Position numbers and translations under genes: made by a program. Under the pieces are notes generated by a model that was given only the letters and a program-made list of their open reading frames with translations, searched no databases and was not told the origin of the DNA. A DNA stretch of 12,597 bases. Source: Patescibacteria group bacterium. GTDB taxonomy: Bacteria; Patescibacteriota; Gracilibacteria; UBA1369; LOWO2-01-FULL-3. Numbering within the stretch: the stretch's first letter is position 1; every line of letters starts with the position of its first letter. Positions 8,015 through 12,597 of the stretch are shown one piece after another. The stretch is from assembly GCA_018818755.1 (NCBI GenBank), contig JAHIRL010000045.1, forward strand, positions 1 to 12,597. The letters are read 5' to 3'.

Positions 8015-8033
8015 AAAAAATCTCACGATCTCT
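8015..8033 (-). terminator. Possible weak terminator hairpin after mutL
   Basis: In the mutL-sense RNA, AGAGAUC (8033-8027) can pair with GAUUUUU (8022-8016), including two G-U pairs, across a GUGA tetraloop. The U run (8020-8015) forms most of the right arm. The stem is weak and AU-rich and begins within the TGA stop of mutL. It might only slow transcription. Confidence 0.22.
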
Positions 8034-9784
8034 CATTTCCTCCCAAACATCTTCTCAAGCTCACCCAAACTCAAATTCACCATCGTTGGCCGCCCGTGAG
8101 GACAAGTGTATGGTCTTTCCAGTTTTTCCATCTGATCAATCAAAGCCTGCATTTCGCTAAGATCCAGCTTTTGCCCAAACTTAATCGCACTTCGGCAGGA
8201 CATATAATGAATAATCTCCTCACTTTTTCCTTGAAACTTAGTCGGAGTTTTCTGAGCCTCAATATCATCCAACACCCCTTTAACAACACCTTCAATATCC
8301 TCCTTCGCCAAAAAAACCGGCACAGCATTTACATTAAAAGTATTGCCTCCAAAATGATCAATTTCAAATCCCAATTCCTTAAAAATTTCCATCTGATCCT
8401 GAACCAGCGCAACCTCATCGGAGCTAAACTCAATCTGCAAAGGCACAAGCAAAGGCTGAACCTTCTTCTCCTGATTCCCAAACTGATTCATCAACTCTTC
8501 ATATCTCACCCTCTCATGCCCGGCATGCTGATCAATCAGCACTAATCCATCATCCCCCTTGGCCACAATATAAGAATTTGCCACCTGAGCAATCGCCTTC
8601 ATAGCCGGTTCCCGCTCAAGTTCTCCAGTCTCCCGTTCTTTCATAAATTTACGAGAAAAATCAATGGCCTGTGCCGGCCTTACACTTGGAGCTCCACCAC
8701 TCCCAAAATTAAACCGCGGCACACCCACATCCTCCCGCTTTGGAAAACTATCACTCATATATCGGGAAGATTCCGTAATCGCTTTCGGAGTTAAATCCTG
8801 CTTATTCAAAGCCGCCTTCACGCAACTATACATAGTGCGGATCATCGACTGCTCATCCTCAAAGCGAATCTCAACCTTCCGCGGATGCACATTCACATCA
8901 ATTAAAGCCGGATCAATTTTTATATTTATAACAAACACCGGTTTTTTCCCTTCCATCAGCATTGAGTGATAGGCCTGACGAATACTATTCGCCATCACAA
9001 AATGCTGAATCGGCCGCCCGTTCACAAAAAAATACTGATGTTTAGTCGACGCTCTGGAAATCGCCGGTTTCCCAATAAATCCATCAATCTTAAAATCACT
9101 TCCCCCGTAGAAAACAGGAACCATCGCTTCAAAAGTAGCCGTCCCAAAAACTTCACTAATTCGCCCACCCAAATCCGAACTCTTCATTAAATCACTAGCA
9201 ACCTTGCCATTATGCATAAGCTTAAAACTGATATTTGGATTAGCCAAAGCCATAGCATTTAGTAGGGAAGTAATATAGCCCAGCTCTGTAGAATCTTTTT
9301 TTAGATATTTTCGGCGCGCTGGAGTATTGAAAAAAAGTTCCCGAACTTCAATTTGTGTCCCCGTACTCATCCCCACTTCCTGCAAATTCAAAATCTCGCC
9401 ACCTTCACAATTCAGTTCATATCCATTTCCCGCCTCCTCAATTTTACTCTTAATACTAATCCGCGAAACCGAAGAAATACTGGCCAAAGCCTCCCCCCGA
9501 AACCCCATAGTTTTTATCTTCCACAAATCCGCTTCCTCACCAATTTTGCTCGTAGCATGTCTCAAAACCGCCGTTTGCAAATCTTCCCGCGTCATCCCTT
9601 TTCCATTATCCGTAATTTTTATTAAAGACTTTCCGGATTCCTCAATTTCCACAGTCACATTAGTTGCGCCGGCATCCAAACTATTTTCAACTAATTCCTT
9701 AACAACACTAGCCGGTCTTTCAATCACCTCACCGGCAGCAATCTGGTTAACCAGCTTTTCCGGAAGAATTTTTATTATAGACAT
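8033..9784 (-). CDS. mutL: DNA mismatch repair protein MutL (endonuclease type)
   Basis: A 583-aa MutL, which links mismatch-bound MutS to strand incision. The GHKL ATPase domain (about 1-330) shows IAAGEVIERPASVVKELVENS with catalytic E33 and N34, ITDNGKGM at 57-64, LRHATSKI at 74-81, GFRGEALASI at 94-103 and ELFFNTPARRKYLK at 149-162. A low-complexity linker spans about 335-395. The C-terminal dimerisation domain keeps the nuclease motif DQHA(X)2E(X)4E at 418-429 (D418, H420, E424, E429), plus SCRSAIK (C530) and CPHGRPT (C561, H563). QPLLVP at 443-448 fits the clamp-binding QxLLxP pattern. This is therefore the nicking, MutH-independent type. GGAA upstream is a weak ribosome-binding site and sits inside a hairpin. 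The gene ends with TGA and is transcribed from the mutS side after the peptidoglycan-binding gene. Confidence 0.97.
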   Translation of the reverse strand: MSIIKILPEKLVNQIAAGEVIERPASVVKELVENSLDAGATNVTVEIEESGKSLIKITDNGKGMTREDLQTAVLRHATSKIGEEADLWKIKTMGFRGEALASISSVSRISIKSKIEEAGNGYELNCEGGEILNLQEVGMSTGTQIEVRELFFNTPARRKYLKKDSTELGYITSLLNAMALANPNISFKLMHNGKVASDLMKSSDLGGRISEVFGTATFEAMVPVFYGGSDFKIDGFIGKPAISRASTKHQYFFVNGRPIQHFVMANSIRQAYHSMLMEGKKPVFVINIKIDPALIDVNVHPRKVEIRFEDEQSMIRTMYSCVKAALNKQDLTPKAITESSRYMSDSFPKREDVGVPRFNFGSGGAPSVRPAQAIDFSRKFMKERETGELEREPAMKAIAQVANSYIVAKGDDGLVLIDQHAGHERVRYEELMNQFGNQEKKVQPLLVPLQIEFSSDEVALVQDQMEIFKELGFEIDHFGGNTFNVNAVPVFLAKEDIEGVVKGVLDDIEAQKTPTKFQGKSEEIIHYMSCRSAIKFGQKLDLSEMQALIDQMEKLERPYTCPHGRPTMVNLSLGELEKMFGRK

Positions 9785-9815
9785 AATTAAATTCCTTATA
9801 CAGGAACTTAATTAT
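9783..9815 (-). promoter_or_regulatory. Hairpin over the mutL translation start
   Basis: Arms at 9815-9803 and 9795-9783 pair along all 13 positions in the mutL-sense RNA (one G-U wobble), with a 7-nt loop UGUAUAA. The right arm contains the GGAA ribosome-binding-like sequence and the first two bases of the AUG. On the opposite strand the wobble would be an A-C mismatch, so the fold suits the mutL RNA best. It could hide the start from ribosomes or couple mutL to upstream translation. The structure is visible in the sequence and its role is inferred. Confidence 0.55.
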
Positions 9816-9835
9816 AGAGTATCTGATCTAAAAGT

Positions 9836-10435
9836 CTAAGGGTTTTTACGACGTTCTTTGATATAGTCATCGGTATAAAACCTCTGTCCTCCCGGAACAT
9901 GAGTACCTCGGGTTTTTTTATCACTCCCCCAGCTTTTCTCGGCATCTTCTCTGGTATAAATCTTCTGCCCCTCTGGAACCTGAACTCCCCAAATTTCGTT
10001 ATTTAGTTCTTTCACGGTTTCGGCAGATTGTTTTTGTCTGCGTTTCTTTAACTTACGAATCTTGCGGACTCTTTTAGCAGGTTTTTCATGCTCCATCCCA
10101 AACAATTCCTTAAATTTCTCTAAAGTTTGTTTTCCAAAAACACCGTCATTATCAAGACCATTAGCTTCTTGAAAGTCCTTCAAAGCCTCTTTTGTATTTT
10201 TCCCCCACCTGTCATCAAGATCCCCGGGATCAAAACCAGCCTGTGCAAGCAAAGCCTGAGCAGTAAGAGTATTCAAGTCCATCTTTTTACGCAAACGCGG
10301 AACATTTTTAAGTTCATCATCAAGGAAAGCAACAGCCCTTTTAATGGTTGTCTGGTCCATTTTGCCTTTACTTGACTTGAGAGCTTCAGCGTAAGGTTTT
10401 GGACTGGCTTGTTTAGTAGGAAGAGCTTCATTCAT
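9836..10435 (-). CDS. Peptidoglycan-binding-fold protein with C-terminal short repeats, no signal peptide
   Basis: A 199-aa protein. Residues about 53-112 match the helical peptidoglycan-binding domain 1 pattern: TAQALLAQAGFDPGDLDDRW, then TKEALKDFQEANGLDNDGVFG and TLEKFKELFG. A very basic segment follows (119-136, PAKRVRKIRKLKKRRQKQ). The C-terminus holds two copies of a short motif, GVQVPEGQKIYTRED (150-164) and GTHVPGGQRFYTDDY (177-191), which I do not recognise. There is no signal peptide or membrane segment, and no better start exists before the upstream in-frame stop, so export is unexplained. The gene sits between mutS and mutL, has its own good promoter, and probably co-transcribes mutL 51 bp downstream. 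The peptidoglycan-binding fold is fairly sure; the actual ligand is not known. Confidence 0.88.
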   Translation of the reverse strand: MNEALPTKQASPKPYAEALKSSKGKMDQTTIKRAVAFLDDELKNVPRLRKKMDLNTLTAQALLAQAGFDPGDLDDRWGKNTKEALKDFQEANGLDNDGVFGKQTLEKFKELFGMEHEKPAKRVRKIRKLKKRRQKQSAETVKELNNEIWGVQVPEGQKIYTREDAEKSWGSDKKTRGTHVPGGQRFYTDDYIKERRKNP

Positions 10436-10449
10436 GAGAAGTGGTTTTA

Positions 10450-10487
10450 TTTTTATTTTACGACAATATTATAACATAAAATAAAAA
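10450..10487. repeat. 11-bp perfect inverted repeat around a promoter -10
   Basis: TTTTTATTTTA (10450-10460) and TAAAATAAAAA (10477-10487) are exact inverted copies separated by 16 bp. One arm lies in the promoter spacer and the other at the predicted transcription start. An operator is possible. The arms are almost pure A/T, so chance is a real alternative. Confidence 0.4.
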
Positions 10488-10496
10488 CAAAGGCAA
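10468..10496 (-). promoter_or_regulatory. Promoter for the peptidoglycan-binding gene and mutL
   Basis: On the minus strand, TTGCCT (10496-10491) and a perfect TATAAT (10473-10468) are separated by exactly 17 bp. It lies in the 61-bp gap directly after the mutS stop. Transcription would start near 10461, giving a leader of about 26 nt. This is the best promoter in the window and separates the downstream genes from mutS transcription, at least in part. Confidence 0.62.
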
Positions 10497-12597
10497 CTAC
10501 CTCTTCCCATCAGATTTATCTTTAATTTCCTGTAACTTACTCATAGCCTGCAGAGGAGTCAGATTATTTAGATCAAGCCCCTTTAATTCATCCACAATTT
10601 TTTTGTGCCCCCTATCATCCGCACTTTTTTCTTCAAACATTCCAATTTGCCCCGCACTCACTTTACTCTTTGCGATTTTTTTGTTTTCCAATTGATCCAG
10701 CACACCCCGGGCCCTGCCAATCACATCCACCGGCAATCCTGCCAGCTTTGCCACCTCAATACCATAACTCTTATCCACCCCTCCCTCTGCGATTTTATAA
10801 AGAAAAACAACTCCCTCCTTTTCATTTTCCCGCACACTTACACTCAGATTCTTTGCTCTCGGCAATTTATCCGCAAGCTCAATGAGCTCATGATAATGAG
10901 TGGCAAACAAAGTTTTTGAGGAAATATTATCATGAATAAACTCCGTTATCGCCCAGGCAATACTCACCCCATCATAAGTAGAAGTTCCTCGACCAATTTC
11001 ATCCAAAATTACCAAACTTTTACTAGTAGCTTGATTAAGAATATAAGCCGCCTCCTGCATCTCCACCATAAAAGTACTCTCACCCTTACTTAAATTATCA
11101 CTAGCTCCCACCCTTGTAAAAATCCGATCTACAACAGAAATTCGAGCACGCTTTGCCGGAACAAAAGAACCGATTTGAGCCATTAAAGATATTAAAGCCA
11201 CTTGCCTCAGATAGGTCGATTTCCCTCCCATATTAGGTCCGGTGATCAACAGGAAATTAGAGTCATCATTCATCATGCAGTCATTCGGCACAAAATCTCC
11301 TGAAAAACTAAGCTTCTCAATAACCGGATGTCTTCCTTCTACAATCTCAAAATCTTCACAAATTTCCGGCCTCACATAATTATTTTTCAAAGCAAGATAA
11401 GCAAAACAACTCAAAACATCCAATTCTGCAATTGCCTTAGCGATCTTCTGCAAAGCCACAATTTCTTTCAAAACTTCCATCTTTACAGAATAAAAAAGCT
11501 CATATTCCAATTCTTTTACCTTATCTTCAGCACTAAGCACTTTCTCCTCATATTCTTTCAGCTCCGGCGTAATAAACCTCTCCGCATTAACTAAAGTCTG
11601 TTTACGGATATAATCTTCCGGCACAGCTCCCAGATTTGACTTACTCATTTCAATATAATATCCAAACACCTTATTAAATTTTACCTTCAAAGAACTCACC
11701 CCCGTCCGCTTAACCTCCCTCTCCTGCAGATCTCTAATAAAAGATTTCCCATCACGCATAATCACTCTCAACTCATCCAACCGAGAATCATAGCCATCGG
11801 CAATCATTCCTCCATCCCTCACGCTCAAAGGGGCCTCATCCATTATCGCCTTCTCAATCAAGGCCCTAAGCTCCCCAAGCTCCTTCAGCTCAGTTTTTAG
11901 TTCCTCCAACTCAACCTTGCCGGAAATAGACGCCTTAATTTTAGGCAACTGTTCCAAAGTTTTTTGCACTGCTTTCAAATCTCTCGCATTTCCAGATCCC
12001 ACGGAAAGTTTGCTTATCAACCTTTCCAAATCATAAACATTAGCCAACACCTCCCTAAAAGAATTCAAACCCGCTGTATCTTTAGTAAAAACAGCCAACT
12101 TATTCCACCTATCCTCAATCTGTTCCTTGTTAACAAGTGGATGAATAAGCCAATTTCTAAGCTTTCGCCCACCCATGCTACTCACAGTCTGATCCAGAAC
12201 CCAAATTAAACTGCCTTCTTTTTTAGCTTCCCTCGCCGTATAAAAAAGCTCAAGATTGCGAATCAAAGATTCATCCAGGGGCATAAAATCAGTCAGCTCA
12301 TAATTGGCAATCCCTTTAATATGAGCCATGTCAGATTTTTGAGTCTCCCTTAAATATTCAAGCAGAACCCCACAAGCCAAAACGGCCAAATCCTTCCCCT
12401 CCAATCCAAAACCAGTCAAAGAACCAACTCCAAAATGCTTTTTAAGCTCCTCCTCAGCATTTTTAAAATACTCATATGGGAAAACCACCATTTTCGAAAT
12501 CGCTCTAAAAACAGCACCCAATCGCTCTATCAATTCTTCGCCACAAATACATTCACTCAAATCTAATCTCAACATTTCCGATTTCAATTCCTTCACA
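10497..12597 (-). CDS. mutS: DNA mismatch repair protein MutS, C-terminal part (runs off right edge)
   Basis: MutS binds mispaired bases and recruits MutL. About 699 residues are visible. The GTG at 12596 is an edge artefact, because the first residues already lie in the connector domain (FGVGSLTGFG at 55-64 of the fragment). The N-terminal mismatch-recognition domain, probably about 170 residues with its Phe-x-Glu motif, lies beyond the window. The lever/clamp region is present, including GVSSLKVKFNKVFGYYIEMS. The ATPase domain has Walker A GPNMGGKST at 453-461, GASDNLSKGESTFMVEM at 497-513, Walker B LVILDE at 528-533, GRGTSTYDG, and TLFATHYHEL at 562-571. A clamp-binding motif QIGMF is at 650-654. 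The visible part is intact. The TAG stop is followed directly by the promoter of the next gene. Confidence 0.97.
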   Translation of the reverse strand, partial: VKELKSEMLRLDLSECICGEELIERLGAVFRAISKMVVFPYEYFKNAEEELKKHFGVGSLTGFGLEGKDLAVLACGVLLEYLRETQKSDMAHIKGIANYELTDFMPLDESLIRNLELFYTAREAKKEGSLIWVLDQTVSSMGGRKLRNWLIHPLVNKEQIEDRWNKLAVFTKDTAGLNSFREVLANVYDLERLISKLSVGSGNARDLKAVQKTLEQLPKIKASISGKVELEELKTELKELGELRALIEKAIMDEAPLSVRDGGMIADGYDSRLDELRVIMRDGKSFIRDLQEREVKRTGVSSLKVKFNKVFGYYIEMSKSNLGAVPEDYIRKQTLVNAERFITPELKEYEEKVLSAEDKVKELEYELFYSVKMEVLKEIVALQKIAKAIAELDVLSCFAYLALKNNYVRPEICEDFEIVEGRHPVIEKLSFSGDFVPNDCMMNDDSNFLLITGPNMGGKSTYLRQVALISLMAQIGSFVPAKRARISVVDRIFTRVGASDNLSKGESTFMVEMQEAAYILNQATSKSLVILDEIGRGTSTYDGVSIAWAITEFIHDNISSKTLFATHYHELIELADKLPRAKNLSVSVRENEKEGVVFLYKIAEGGVDKSYGIEVAKLAGLPVDVIGRARGVLDQLENKKIAKSKVSAGQIGMFEEKSADDRGHKKIVDELKGLDLNNLTPLQAMSKLQEIKDKSDGKR

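Noticed and set aside
8096..8545. 149-codon plus-strand open frame opposite the mutL C-terminal domain
   Set aside because: The minus strand here encodes the conserved MutL nuclease and CPHGRP motifs. The plus frame is a shadow.
9327..9839. 170-codon plus-strand open frame opposite the start of mutL
   Set aside because: It is fully antisense to a clear mutL ATPase domain, has no recognisable domain and no start signal. It is a by-product of codon bias.
12594..12596. GTG as the start of mutS
   Set aside because: The following residues are in the MutS connector domain, so this is an internal codon near the window edge.
1..12597. UGA recoded to glycine, as in Gracilibacteria or Absconditabacteria
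   Set aside because: mutL and the Memo-like gene end at TGA exactly where their families normally end, and no gene contains in-frame TGA.
1..12597. CRISPR array, transposon, phage, toxin-antitoxin or tRNA gene
   Set aside because: I looked in the intergenic gaps and at gene ends and saw no spaced direct repeats, terminal inverted repeats, integrase-like or transposase-like protein, or cloverleaf sequence.

Overview
The window looks like ordinary, tightly packed chromosome from a small-genome bacterium, most likely a member of the Candidate Phyla Radiation/Patescibacteria. This placement is an inference from gene content: a single-pass membrane DUF3352-like protein next to a DUF4012 protein, an exported Memo-like protein without partner genes, and a Clostridia-type AlaRS N-terminus. 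Two genes (mutL and the Memo-like gene) end naturally at TGA, so UGA is probably a normal stop. That argues against the UGA=Gly lineages (Gracilibacteria, Absconditabacteria). Composition is AT-rich with a C-over-G bias on the + strand. No tRNA, rRNA, CRISPR array, insertion sequence or phage gene was seen, and no gene-free stretch exceeds about 125 bases.

Layout. Positions 1-1527 (minus) hold the N-terminal 509 codons of alaS, running off the left edge. A 124-bp divergent intergenic region follows, with candidate promoters for both sides. Positions 1652-5611 (plus) hold a two-gene unit separated by 3 bp. It encodes two type II membrane proteins (DUF3352-like and DUF4012) that share one plan: a basic cytoplasmic tail of about 70 residues, one membrane segment, and a large outside domain. 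From the right edge leftwards on the minus strand come mutS (3' part only), a small peptidoglycan-binding-fold protein, mutL, two lipoproteins in tandem, and a Memo-like membrane-anchored protein. The last overlaps the DUF4012 gene tail to tail by 13 bp.

Function. MutS and MutL form the core of mismatch repair. MutL keeps the DQHA(X)2E(X)4E nuclease motif and both proteins carry sliding-clamp-binding motifs, so repair is probably methyl-independent, as in Bacillus. The other genes mostly concern the cell envelope: five are predicted membrane proteins, lipoproteins or proteins with a wall-binding fold. None of them is functionally understood.

Most worth a second look are: a 13-bp RNA hairpin that encloses the mutL start region; an 11-bp inverted repeat around a good promoter upstream of the peptidoglycan-binding gene; the signal-less peptidoglycan-binding protein with a short C-terminal repeat, sitting between mutS and mutL; a conserved C-terminal domain of unknown function in the larger lipoprotein; and the Memo-like protein with a probable Cys-to-Asp change at a metal-site position. 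I found no clear new defence or mobile system.
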